A stretch of 8,127 nucleotides of DNA from an uncultured Opitutia bacterium (GTDB lineage Bacteria > Verrucomicrobiota > Verrucomicrobiia > Opitutales > UBA953), in contig CALEEU010000036.1 of the NCBI GenBank assembly GCA_937875975.1, forward strand, positions 1 to 8,127, given 5' to 3'. Of the stretch, positions 1 through 7,018 are shown piece by piece. Numbering within the stretch: position 1 is the stretch's first letter; each line of letters opens with the position of its first letter. The notes under the pieces were generated by a model that searched no databases, was not told the origin of the DNA, and worked only from the letters and a program-made list of their open reading frames with translations. The position numbers and the translations under genes were made by a program.

Positions 1-492
1 GAGCGGCAGTTCGACCTTTTGGTCAGAGCCGAGGATGGAGAGCAGCAGCGCGATGCGTTTCTGCGGAGACTCCAGGCGGATGACCTCGCCTTCGGAGCCG
101 GTGAAGATGCCGCGGATGACGCGAGCCTTCGCGCCGACCTTCAGCTCGTCATCGAGCATCGAGAGGGTCGCGTCGGGGCCGAGCGCATTAAGCTCGTCGA
201 TGACCGCTTGCTCGACGTCGACCGGTTTGCCTTCGCGGCTGACTAGATGGAGCACGCCGCGGGTGCTGCGGATCGTGGACTGGAATTCCATCGGGTCGAA
301 GCGGGCGAAGACGTAGCCCGGGAAGAGCGGTTCGACGACGACCTTGTTCTTGTCGTGGCCGCGACGGGTGCGGCGCAGGCGCGGGAAGACCAGCTCGCCG
401 ATGCCGACGGCCCTCAGGTTCTGCACTGCCACGGCCTCTTGGCGAGGTTTGGCCTTGATGCAGAACCAGGTCGGGCCGGCGGCTTCGGTCAT
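1..492 (-). CDS. RfaH/NusG-family transcription elongation factor (3' end outside window)
   Basis: The 164 codons in the window translate without a stop. The N-terminal NGN domain (about residues 7-110) opens with W9-F10-C11 followed by KAKPRQE, the usual NusG opening. It contains EPLFPGYVFARFDP (about 58-71) and STRGVLHLV (about 78-86). A KOW-type segment lies at about 126-150, with VGAKARVIRGIFTGSEGEVI. Proteins of this family bind the RNA polymerase clamp and suppress pausing or termination. The PLFPGYVF and RGV-H-V wording and the KRIALLLSIL strand resemble RfaH/UpxY-type specialised paralogues more than the housekeeping NusG that normally sits beside secE and rplK. The ATG start overlaps the ccsBA stop (ATGA), which fixes the start and implies coupled translation. 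No strong Shine-Dalgarno is visible. The last few residues are missing because the gene runs past base 1. NusG superfamily membership is firm; the specialised-paralogue call is an inference. Confidence 0.9.
   Translation of the reverse strand, partial: MTEAAGPTWFCIKAKPRQEAVAVQNLRAVGIGELVFPRLRRTRRGHDKNKVVVEPLFPGYVFARFDPMEFQSTIRSTRGVLHLVSREGKPVDVEQAVIDELNALGPDATLSMLDDELKVGAKARVIRGIFTGSEGEVIRLESPQKRIALLLSILGSDQKVELPL
489..492 (-). other. ATGA stop/start overlap, ccsBA to nusG-like gene
   Basis: On the minus strand the nusG-like ATG (492-490) overlaps the ccsBA TGA (491-489). This is a classic termination-reinitiation arrangement and ties synthesis of the elongation factor to that of the cytochrome c synthase. 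Confidence 0.9.
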
Positions 493-3400
493 GCGGTCTT
501 GAGGGCGCTCTTCGAGCGGTCAGGCAGCCAACCGAGGGCGATCAGCGCGAGCTGCGAAGGGCAGAATACGTAGTAGAGCCAGAACGCCCCTGTCTCCGTG
601 AAGCCGTAGCTATGGAGGCCGACGCCGAGCAGGTTCGTGCCGAACCAGGACCAGGCCGTGACGATGTTACCGAAGATGAGCAGCTGCATCAGCCCTTCGC
701 GGCGCACGAGGCCACCCCAGCGGGCGTGGAGACAGAGCGCGCACCAGAGCACGATGAGGATGGCGCCGTTTTCTTTCGGATCCCAGCCCCAGAAGCGACC
801 CCAGCTCTGGTCGGCCCAGATGCCACCGAGCATCGTGCCGATGAAGCTCGCGAGCACGGCGAAGGCGAGGATGCCGTAGGCCGCGCGGGCGACGCTGTCG
901 CCCCAGTCGTAATCTTTCTTGAAGGCGCGGAGAGCAAGGTGGAGGGCGCCGAGCAGGCCGGCGACGAAGGTCGCCGAGTAGCCGAGCGTCACGATGGTCA
1001 CGTGCGTCGCCAGCCAGAAGTTCGTATCGAGCACCGCACGGACGCTCTCGAGGTTATCTTCGCCGGAGAGGCCGAGGTTATGGGCGACGATCAGGGAGAC
1101 GAAGCCGGTGATACCTGTCGCGACGGCGCCGATGCCGTTCTTCCAGACCCGCTCGAGCATGATGCCCATGCCGACGGCACCCCAGGCGACGAAGATTCCC
1201 GTTGAATAAAGGTTCGTGACGGGCGGCCGGTCATGTAGCCACATGCGGTAACCGAGGGCGGCGGTGTGCAGGATGAAAGAGAGCACCAGCAGGCGGTAAC
1301 CCCAGACGCGGAGGGTCTCGGAGCCGGTCACCCAGGAGACAAGGACCATGAGCACTACCACCACGTAGGCGATAAGGAGCCAGTAAAAAGGCTGGAGACG
1401 GCCGAAGCGCGCTTCGGCTTCCGCCCGGGGGGTCCAAGGACCCTTCAACGAGGCCGCGATCGCCGAACTCAGTCGAGCGCAATCGTCGTCCTTGCCTTCG
1501 CGCCACGCCATCGAGAAGTCGGCGTAACGGGTGATGATGCCGTCTTCGGCCAGACCGGCCCGGTGGGCCTTCTGGTCCTTGATGATGCCGAGGAGGGAAG
1601 CCCCGAGATTATCCCAGCGGGCGAGGGAAGTTTCGTCCTTGGGGGGCATCAGGCCGATGACGCCTTCGCGTTCGAAGTCCTGATAGCGTTCCACGAACGT
1701 CTTGACCGTCTTCTGTAGCTCGGGGTCGAAGGCCTTGCCCGTGGCACTGGCATTCATTTCGGCGAGCGCACGGTTGAGTGCGGAGATCCATGCGCCGTAT
1801 TCGCGGCGCGGCGTGACGTCGAGCGGCAGGTCACCGGGGATGAAGGTCATGCTCAGCGTCGCATACTGCCGGGCGGCGCTTTCAAGTGTGAGGAGGCCAC
1901 GGTCTTCGACATCGCGGTCGGCCTGCGGGCGCTTGCGCGCCTGTTCGGCTGCCTTGCTGAGTTCGGCGCTGTTCTTCAAGATGCCGTCCCAGCTGACGTA
2001 GAGGCTCTTCTCGGGATCGCCGCCGACGCGTTTGAGCACGTTGGGGTGTTCAACGCGGAAGGTCGGCAGATGGCGGGCAATCGGGGCGCGGAAACAGACT
2101 TCGATGAGCCAGTCGACCGAGCTGATGGCACCGCCGGTGAGCCGGACAGGACGCTTCTCGATCAGTGCTTGGAGTTCGGTCGAGAGGGCGGGGAGTTCCT
2201 TGGCAATCTCTTCCCGCTGTTCCGCGGTCCAGGTGGACGGGCGCTGCCCGAAGGCGACGCGTTCGAGCTTCGACAGACTGATCGAGGTGCGCGAGCGCAT
2301 CTGGAGCAACGAGCCGGTGGCGAGGGTCTCAATCGGTACGACGCGTCCACCGCTTTGGACGGGAATCGTGCCAAACTCACGGCTGTTCCAGCCGGCATCG
2401 GCCGCATCAGCGGTGGCGGTCAGGAAACCGAGGGTCAGCACTGCGGCGGCCTTGGCGGCACGACCGCGGAGGAAACGCAGCAGGGAGACGCCGAAGTGCC
2501 AGATGAGGCCGAGGGACATTAGCGCGACGGAGATGTAGGGGATGAGCCAGCCGGGATTGCGGACGACCTGAAGTACGCTGAGGTTCTTGCCGTCCTTCGT
2601 GCTGCCGAAGCTCGATTGGAAGAAGGTCAGGCCGGCATGCCGGAGCGGTTGGTTCATCGAGATATTGAAGGGGAAGGAGCTCGTGCCTTCCTTGAGCGTG
2701 ACGTCGCTGGCGAAGCGCTTGGGCGTCTCGGTTCCCGGATACTTTTCGTGGGTGAACTTATCCAGCAGCACCGTGAAGGGAACGTAGTAGCGGGTCCGAC
2801 GGAGCGAGAGCTCGTGGGTCTTGCCGGCATCTTCGAAGGTCTGGGCATCGAAAGATTCTGTGAGATTGAGATTAAGGGCCCAGATGCCGAGCGACTTATC
2901 CTTCGTCTTCAGCTCCACGATCGCGGTGGGAGCGTTGGGCTTGTTGTCGTCATAGCTTTCCGGGAGAGGCTTGTAGACCAACTCAGTGCGGGCACCGATT
3001 CCTTGGGTCGCCTTGAGGTCGATGCCGTCGCTCATCTGGGATTTAGCCCGGATCATTGCGTTCGGGTGGTAGGTCTGGACGACGAGCGTATAAGGAGTGC
3101 CCGGGAGCGCGACGTCGGCCGGAGTCTTCTTGGCGGCGATATCGCGGAGGATCGAATCAGGAATCACGACAACGCTTTCGGCGGTGCCGGATTTCTGGAC
3201 GAGCGCGATCTCGAAATCGCGGAAGGCTTCGGAGTAATTACGCTGCTCGCCTTCAGGGATGATCATCGCGGATTCTTCCTGGTAGATTGCGGTGACGAAG
3301 CCACCGCCCAACAGAAGGAGTAGGCCAGCGTGGATCATTAGGTTGCCGACCTTGGCGGCGGTCGCCTTGAAGTGACGGACGTGGGCGAAGGCCAGGTTGA

Positions 3401-3662
3401 TGATCAGCAGGGCTCCGAGCGTGAAGCCGGCAGGCAGCGGAATGCGTAAGGCTGCCGTCGGGTCCATCGGATAGAAGCAGAACCAGGAACTGAAGTAGAC
3501 CTTCTGGACATGCCAGATGCCCCAGTGGACTTGTTCGAATGTCCCCAGTAGGATCAGGATCATCGATAAGACGAGCAGGAGTACCGTCAACTTAAGCGAC
3601 GCCAGCGTGTCGACGAGGCCACGGCCGCTGTCGGCCTTCTTTTGGTGTTCTTCGCTGTTCAC
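489..3662 (-). CDS. ccsBA: Fused ResB-CcsA (CcsBA) system II cytochrome c synthase
   Basis: This 1057-residue membrane protein should export haem and ligate it to apocytochrome c CXXCH motifs on the periplasmic side (system II). The ResB/CcsB half spans about 1-400, with membrane segments near 24-42, 77-95, 105-125 and 371-397 and a large periplasmic loop at 126-370. The CcsA/ResC half spans about 757-1045 with about nine membrane segments. It carries the WWD haem-handling motif WGRFWGWDPKE at 954-964. Candidate haem-ligand histidines are H111 (third helix), H887 (before WWD), H979 (in LCLHARWGG) and H1017 (in GLHSYGF); their spacing fits the TM-His and P-His pairs described for fused CcsBA proteins. 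Between the halves lies a segment of about 335 residues (421-755), preceded by a signal-peptide-like stretch (400-422), which minimal CcsBA lacks. The GTG start overlaps the upstream lipoprotein stop (GTGA), and the stop overlaps the nusG-like start (ATGA). The core function is well supported; the role of the insert is unknown. Confidence 0.95.
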   Translation of the reverse strand: MNSEEHQKKADSGRGLVDTLASLKLTVLLLVLSMILILLGTFEQVHWGIWHVQKVYFSSWFCFYPMDPTAALRIPLPAGFTLGALLIINLAFAHVRHFKATAAKVGNLMIHAGLLLLLGGGFVTAIYQEESAMIIPEGEQRNYSEAFRDFEIALVQKSGTAESVVVIPDSILRDIAAKKTPADVALPGTPYTLVVQTYHPNAMIRAKSQMSDGIDLKATQGIGARTELVYKPLPESYDDNKPNAPTAIVELKTKDKSLGIWALNLNLTESFDAQTFEDAGKTHELSLRRTRYYVPFTVLLDKFTHEKYPGTETPKRFASDVTLKEGTSSFPFNISMNQPLRHAGLTFFQSSFGSTKDGKNLSVLQVVRNPGWLIPYISVALMSLGLIWHFGVSLLRFLRGRAAKAAAVLTLGFLTATADAADAGWNSREFGTIPVQSGGRVVPIETLATGSLLQMRSRTSISLSKLERVAFGQRPSTWTAEQREEIAKELPALSTELQALIEKRPVRLTGGAISSVDWLIEVCFRAPIARHLPTFRVEHPNVLKRVGGDPEKSLYVSWDGILKNSAELSKAAEQARKRPQADRDVEDRGLLTLESAARQYATLSMTFIPGDLPLDVTPRREYGAWISALNRALAEMNASATGKAFDPELQKTVKTFVERYQDFEREGVIGLMPPKDETSLARWDNLGASLLGIIKDQKAHRAGLAEDGIITRYADFSMAWREGKDDDCARLSSAIAASLKGPWTPRAEAEARFGRLQPFYWLLIAYVVVVLMVLVSWVTGSETLRVWGYRLLVLSFILHTAALGYRMWLHDRPPVTNLYSTGIFVAWGAVGMGIMLERVWKNGIGAVATGITGFVSLIVAHNLGLSGEDNLESVRAVLDTNFWLATHVTIVTLGYSATFVAGLLGALHLALRAFKKDYDWGDSVARAAYGILAFAVLASFIGTMLGGIWADQSWGRFWGWDPKENGAILIVLWCALCLHARWGGLVRREGLMQLLIFGNIVTAWSWFGTNLLGVGLHSYGFTETGAFWLYYVFCPSQLALIALGWLPDRSKSALKTA
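3659..3662 (-). other. GTGA stop/start overlap, lipoprotein to ccsBA
   Basis: The ccsBA GTG (3662-3660) overlaps the lipoprotein TGA (3661-3659). No Shine-Dalgarno precedes the GTG, so reinitiation by the upstream ribosome is the likely way ccsBA is started. Confidence 0.85.
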
Positions 3663-4279
3663 GGTAGTCGGGAGGCGGAGAGGAAGGCGACGAACGCGGC
3701 GCCATTGGCTTCGACGGCGGCGGTCTCGCCGTTCATCTTAAAGAACCAGGTGGCTCCGTCCTTGGCGGTCAAGACGGCGTCGACCGACTTCTTGCCATCG
3801 GCGGAAGTCATCACGAAGCGTTGGCTGTCGATGCCGCCGACCTTGACCGTCTTGGCCGAGGCGGCGATCTCATCGGAGCTGGCCGAAGGGAGGCCGATCT
3901 GGCCGCGCCAGCGGTTCACGTTGGCGGTGAGGCCACCGACGCTGCCGGGGAAGACCGTCACCGCGATCTCGGCCTTGCTGCCGTTCGGGCCGGAGACGAT
4001 CCAGGTGGCCTTGCGCATCGAGTTTTCCGGACCGACGGACCAGCCCGCGGGAAGCTTCGCCCACTTGGGGGCGTCGAAGCCGGCGGCCTCGGCCTTCATC
4101 GAGGCGGGGGCGACCATCGGGGCGGCCACGGCCGGAGAGGCGGCTGGTTGGGCGGCGACGGGGGCGGCCGGAGCAGTCGCGGGGGCGGCTTCGGACTTCA
4201 CTTCGTAGCGGGCGACCTGCGGGGCAGGTTTACAGCCGAAGGCGAGGAACGAGGCGGAGAGGAGGAGGAGAGGGCGCAT
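3659..4279 (-). CDS. Predicted lipoprotein with Pro/Ala linker, encoded directly before ccsBA
   Basis: This 206-residue protein is probably anchored to a membrane by lipidation. The N-terminus has a short hydrophobic segment ending in a lipobox, AFGC, with the acylated Cys at position 16. A low-complexity Ala/Pro/Val linker covers about 30-64. A folded domain of about 140 residues follows (about 68-206), starting with PKWAKLPAGW and holding a conspicuous NVNRWRGQIGLP at 120-131. I cannot name the domain with confidence. My recollection is that similar domains occur beside cytochrome c biogenesis genes in Planctomycetota and Verrucomicrobiota, but this is unverified. The ATG lies 13 nt past the sulfatase stop and has no Shine-Dalgarno. 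The TGA stop overlaps the GTG start of ccsBA by 4 nt, so the two proteins are likely made in coupled fashion, which suggests a role tied to the outer face of the membrane or to cytochrome maturation. That role is inferred from position only. Confidence 0.85.
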   Translation of the reverse strand: MRPLLLLSASFLAFGCKPAPQVARYEVKSEAAPATAPAAPVAAQPAASPAVAAPMVAPASMKAEAAGFDAPKWAKLPAGWSVGPENSMRKATWIVSGPNGSKAEIAVTVFPGSVGGLTANVNRWRGQIGLPSASSDEIAASAKTVKVGGIDSQRFVMTSADGKKSVDAVLTAKDGATWFFKMNGETAAVEANGAAFVAFLSASRLP

Positions 4280-4292
4280 GGTGGTGGTCAGA

Positions 4293-5756
4293 TTATTTGT
4301 TGGATGGTTTCTTGGCTTTTTTCTTGGCGGCGGCGGCGTCGCCGGCGGTCGTGCCGGTCTTGAGGCGCATTTCGTATTTCTCGTCGCGAGGCAGGATGAT
4401 GCCGCGCTTCACGAGTTCGTCGGGGTGCAGGTCAGCAAGGGGGCCGCAGCGGGCGAGCCAGGCGTCACACTCGGCGCGCAGTTCGGCGAGCTTGGTGGCG
4501 TTGGCCGGGTCGCCGGCGATGTTCTTCACTTCCCACGGGTCGCTCTGGGTGTCGTAGAGTTCTTCCGGGGCGCGGTTCGGATTAAAGTAGAGGGCTTGGA
4601 CCGGGGTTAGCTTGCCCTCAGCCTGCACGCGGCGGAGCTCGTGCATCGTCTGGCCGACTTCTTGGTAGGCGACCTTGCCGGCTTCGTCGACGCCGGGGGC
4701 GAGGTTGCGCACGTAGCGATAGCGGGCGTCGCGGACGGAGCGAACCTTGTCGAAACTCTCGTCCATGTAGTCGCGGAAGGAGTAGACATACTTGGGAGGG
4801 TTGACGGCGGTTGGCAGGAAGCTGTGTCCGTCGTATTCGGCCGGGATAGGGACGCCGGCGAGGCCCAGCGCGGTCGGAGCAAGATCGATCCAGCTGGCAA
4901 AATCATCCCGGACGGTGCCGGGGGCGATCTGCGCGGGCCAGCGGACGATCATCGGCACGCGGGTGCCGGTGTCCTTGGGGGAGCGCTTGTAGCGCGGCAT
5001 CCCCCGGCCGTGGTCACCGGTGAAGATCACGACGGTGTTCTTTTCGAGGTCATGGGCCTTCAGCCAGTCAAGCACCCGTCCGACCGTATAGTCGACGGCG
5101 GTGACAAGCTCATGGTAATGGGCGACTTCGCGCCGGACGGCCGGGGTATCCGGGTAGAAGGGCGGGAGCTCCACCTTGGACGGATCGCGGCGATCGGACG
5201 GCTTGAGCGCAGCCGTGTTCTTGGCGTGTTCGGCATCGCTGGCGCGGACTTGGCTTTCGTGGCTGACGGTGTCGTTGATGTAGGCGAAGAAGGGCTCCTT
5301 GGGCTTATCGGTGAGTTTGCCGAGCGGCTGCTTGGAATAGTTGACCCAGAGCTTCCTGTCGTCGGCCAGCTCCTTCTCCGGGATGCCCTGGAAGTCCGTC
5401 TTGCCCGGCCACATGACGTAGTAGCCAGCCTCGCGGAGTTTCTCGGTGAACGGGTGCGGTCCATGAGTGACGACCGAGCGCATGTTCTGGGCTCCATACT
5501 TCAGGGGGTATTGTCCGGTGATCATCCCGCTGCGGGTCGGAGCGCAGACGCCGATGTGGGTGTAGCCTCGGGTGAAGCGGACGCCTTCCTTGGCTAAGCG
5601 GTCGATGTTAGGCGTGATCGCATCTTTGCAGCCGTCAGCCCCGGTGTCGGGCCCCATGTCTTCCCCGACGATCAGCACGATGTTCGGGCGGATGTCAGCG
5701 GCAGAGGTGAGCGTCGCAAACGCCAGGAGGGCAAGGGTCAGGAGTCGATGGGGCAT
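4293..5756 (-). CDS. Secreted S1-family sulfatase, heparan N-sulfatase-like
   Basis: This 487-residue alkaline-phosphatase-fold enzyme should hydrolyse sulfate esters or sulfamates, probably on sulfated polysaccharides, outside the cytoplasm. The signal peptide covers residues 1-19 or 20 (MPHRLLTLALLAFATLTSA). The formylglycine signature is C71-A-P-T-R75, followed by SGMITGQYP, so C71 would need a formylglycine-generating enzyme. Metal-site residues include E32-D33 (VGEDMGPD, where many sulfatases have DD) and D248-H249 in FTGDHGRGMPRYKR, with K257 or R258 in the catalytic pocket. The GDHGRGMPR and DTGTRVPMIVRWP wording resembles N-sulfoglucosamine sulfohydrolase-type sulfatases. The C-terminus is a Lys/Ala-rich tail (about 474-487). 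I chose the ATG at 5756 because it begins the signal peptide directly. A TTG at 5804 would add 16 residues ahead of the signal peptide and starts within a few bases of the terminator. The upstream AAGGA lies about 15 nt away, too far for a good ribosome site. The substrate is not determined. Confidence 0.93.
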   Translation of the reverse strand: MPHRLLTLALLAFATLTSAADIRPNIVLIVGEDMGPDTGADGCKDAITPNIDRLAKEGVRFTRGYTHIGVCAPTRSGMITGQYPLKYGAQNMRSVVTHGPHPFTEKLREAGYYVMWPGKTDFQGIPEKELADDRKLWVNYSKQPLGKLTDKPKEPFFAYINDTVSHESQVRASDAEHAKNTAALKPSDRRDPSKVELPPFYPDTPAVRREVAHYHELVTAVDYTVGRVLDWLKAHDLEKNTVVIFTGDHGRGMPRYKRSPKDTGTRVPMIVRWPAQIAPGTVRDDFASWIDLAPTALGLAGVPIPAEYDGHSFLPTAVNPPKYVYSFRDYMDESFDKVRSVRDARYRYVRNLAPGVDEAGKVAYQEVGQTMHELRRVQAEGKLTPVQALYFNPNRAPEELYDTQSDPWEVKNIAGDPANATKLAELRAECDAWLARCGPLADLHPDELVKRGIILPRDEKYEMRLKTGTTAGDAAAAKKKAKKPSNK

Positions 5757-5807
5757 GGGGTTTGGACAAGGTCCTTGGCCAATGGTTGCGGGGTAATCGG
5801 CCAAAGC
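5757..5807 (-). promoter_or_regulatory. Leader of the sulfatase-ccsBA transcription unit
   Basis: This short AT/GC-mixed stretch follows the upstream terminator and is the only non-coding space available for a promoter or 5' leader of the downstream four-gene unit. It contains an inverted repeat, ttggcc at 5775-5780 against ggccaa at 5799-5804, and a small hairpin, ggac-aag-gtcc, at 5764-5774 close to the sulfatase ATG. The only Shine-Dalgarno-like bases (AAGGA, minus strand 5776-5772) overlap that small hairpin. I could not assign convincing -35 and -10 boxes, so the regulatory role rests on position and on the repeats. Confidence 0.35.
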
Positions 5808-5836
5808 AAAAAGAAAGGACGCTTTTCGCGTCCTTT
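5808..5836 (-). terminator. Intrinsic terminator after ychF
   Basis: A perfect 9-bp stem (aaaggacgc at 5814-5822 and gcgtccttt at 5828-5836) closes a 5-nt loop (5823-5827). On the minus strand it is followed by a T-rich run (CTTTTTGCTTT, about 5813-5803). It begins 24 nt past the ychF stop codon. The plus-strand side also has a short T run (tttt at 5834-5837), so it may work weakly in both directions, but no plus-strand gene needs it. It separates the housekeeping block from the sulfatase-ccsBA block. Confidence 0.85.
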
Positions 5837-5860
5837 TAGGGGGGTATTAGGGCGAGGGCC

Positions 5861-6970
5861 TTAGTCCGTGAAGCGGAACAGAGCCACGTCACCATCCTTG
5901 AACAGGTACGATTTCCCTTCGAGGCGGTACCGGCCGGCGTCGCGGGCGGCGGCGACGGAACCGTTCTTCACCAGGTCTTCATAGGAGACGATTTCGGCCT
6001 TCACGAAGCCCTTCTCGAAGTCGGTATGGATGACCGCGGCGCACTGCGGGGCGGTCATGCCGCTGCGGAACGTCCAGGCGCGCACTTCCTTTTCACCGGC
6101 GGTGAAATAGGTGGCGAGGCCGAGCAGGTGGTAGGCGCCCCGGATGAGCGAGGAGACGCCGGAGTCGGTGACGCCGAGGGACTGGAGGAATTCCGTGGCT
6201 TCGGAGGGGGAGAGGTCGCAGAGCTCGGCTTCGACCTGGGCGCAGATCACGACGTGCTCGCAGCCGTGGCGTTTGCCGATGAGGGCGGCGACATTGGCGA
6301 CGTGCGGGTTCTTGGAAGGGTCGGCGAGATCTGCCTCGGCGACATTGCAGGCGAAGAGCACCTTCTTCGAGGAGAGCAGGTTGTAGGTCTTCAGGCGGGC
6401 GCGTTCGTCGTCGGAGACGTCGAGCGAGGAGGCCGGCTGGTTCTCGTTGAGGTGCTTGACCAGGCGCGCGAGCAGTTCGACGTTGGCGATGGCGTCCTTG
6501 TCCTGGCTGCGGACCTTCTTCTGGTTGCGGTCGAGCTGCTGCTCGGCCGACTGGATGTCGGCGAGGATGAGTTCGGTTTCGATGACCTCGATGTCCCGGA
6601 TGGGGTCGACCTTGCCCATGCTGTGGACGATATCATCGTTATCGAAGCAACGCACGACGTGGATGATCGCGTCGCACTCGCGGATGTTGGAGAGGAAGTC
6701 GTTACCCTTGCCTTCGCCCTTGGAGGCGCCGGCGACGAGGCCCGCGATGTCGACGATGTCGATCGTGGCGGGGATGACGACCTTGGTGCCGGCGATCTGC
6801 TGGAGCTTCAGCATGCGGTCATCAGGGACGAGGACCACGCCGACGTTGGGTTCGATGGTGCAGAAAGGGTAATTAGCCGCCTCCGCCTTGCGCGAGCGCG
6901 TAAGGGCGTTGAAGAGGGTCGACTTGCCCACGTTGGGAAGTCCGACGATGCCTGCCTGAGTCTTTGCCAT
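5861..6970 (-). CDS. ychF: Ribosome-binding ATPase YchF (Obg-family P-loop NTPase)
   Basis: This 369-residue cytoplasmic protein is close to the family's usual length of about 363. The P-loop is GLPNVGKST (10-18). The G2-region threonine is T38 in PFCTIEPNVG, and the G3 motif is DIAG (74-77), followed by the glycine-rich GASKGEGKGNDF stretch (81-92). The G4 position reads NVAE (209-212) in place of NKxD, the change linked to ATP over GTP preference in YchF/OLA1. A helical insertion lies at about 125-200, and a TGS-type domain occupies the C-terminus (about 285-368, with AWTFRSGMTAPQCAAVIHTDFEKGF split across it). YchF binds ribosomes and is linked to translation quality control and stress responses. 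The ATG start gives the standard MAKTQAGIVG opening. The 48 nt upstream shows no clear Shine-Dalgarno. An intrinsic terminator follows the TAA stop. Confidence 0.97.
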   Translation of the reverse strand: MAKTQAGIVGLPNVGKSTLFNALTRSRKAEAANYPFCTIEPNVGVVLVPDDRMLKLQQIAGTKVVIPATIDIVDIAGLVAGASKGEGKGNDFLSNIRECDAIIHVVRCFDNDDIVHSMGKVDPIRDIEVIETELILADIQSAEQQLDRNQKKVRSQDKDAIANVELLARLVKHLNENQPASSLDVSDDERARLKTYNLLSSKKVLFACNVAEADLADPSKNPHVANVAALIGKRHGCEHVVICAQVEAELCDLSPSEATEFLQSLGVTDSGVSSLIRGAYHLLGLATYFTAGEKEVRAWTFRSGMTAPQCAAVIHTDFEKGFVKAEIVSYEDLVKNGSVAAARDAGRYRLEGKSYLFKDGDVALFRFTD

Positions 6971-7018
6971 GGAAGGTGCACCGTGGGCATCCGTCCCGCC
7001 GAGGTCAAGAGTCGGAAC
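6971..7018 (-). other. Short gap between lipoprotein and ychF
   Basis: These 48 nt hold no terminator-like hairpin and no clear Shine-Dalgarno. The only structure seen is an 8-bp palindrome, ggtgcacc (6975-6982), just upstream of the ychF ATG. Readthrough from rpoD into ychF is possible, but a separate promoter here cannot be excluded. Confidence 0.4.

Noticed and set aside
1..492. Housekeeping nusG
   Set aside because: No secE or ribosomal protein genes are adjacent and the wording is closer to RfaH/UpxY types, so I give no nusG symbol. The partial gene leaves some doubt.
2380..2465. Possible separate gene starting at the internal signal-like region of ccsBA
   Set aside because: The frame is continuous through the joint with no stop, so a single fused protein is the simplest reading. 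Cleavage after translation remains possible and is listed as a finding.
2616..3323. Plus-strand open frames opposite ccsBA (also 612-1205, 2032-2538)
   Set aside because: ccsBA on the minus strand has clear family motifs across its core halves; these frames are by-products of GC-rich codon use.
4100..4200. Repetitive gcggcgg/ggggcggc tract as a DNA repeat element
   Set aside because: It is explained by the Ala/Pro-rich linker of the lipoprotein read in high-GC codons.
4641..5597. Plus-strand open frame of 318 codons opposite the sulfatase
   Set aside because: It lies entirely within the sulfatase gene on the other strand and has shadow-type composition and no recognisable motif.
5757..5804. 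Upstream TTG start at 5804 for the sulfatase (503 residues)
   Set aside because: It would put 16 polar residues in front of a complete signal peptide and start next to the terminator T run; the ATG at 5756 fits better.
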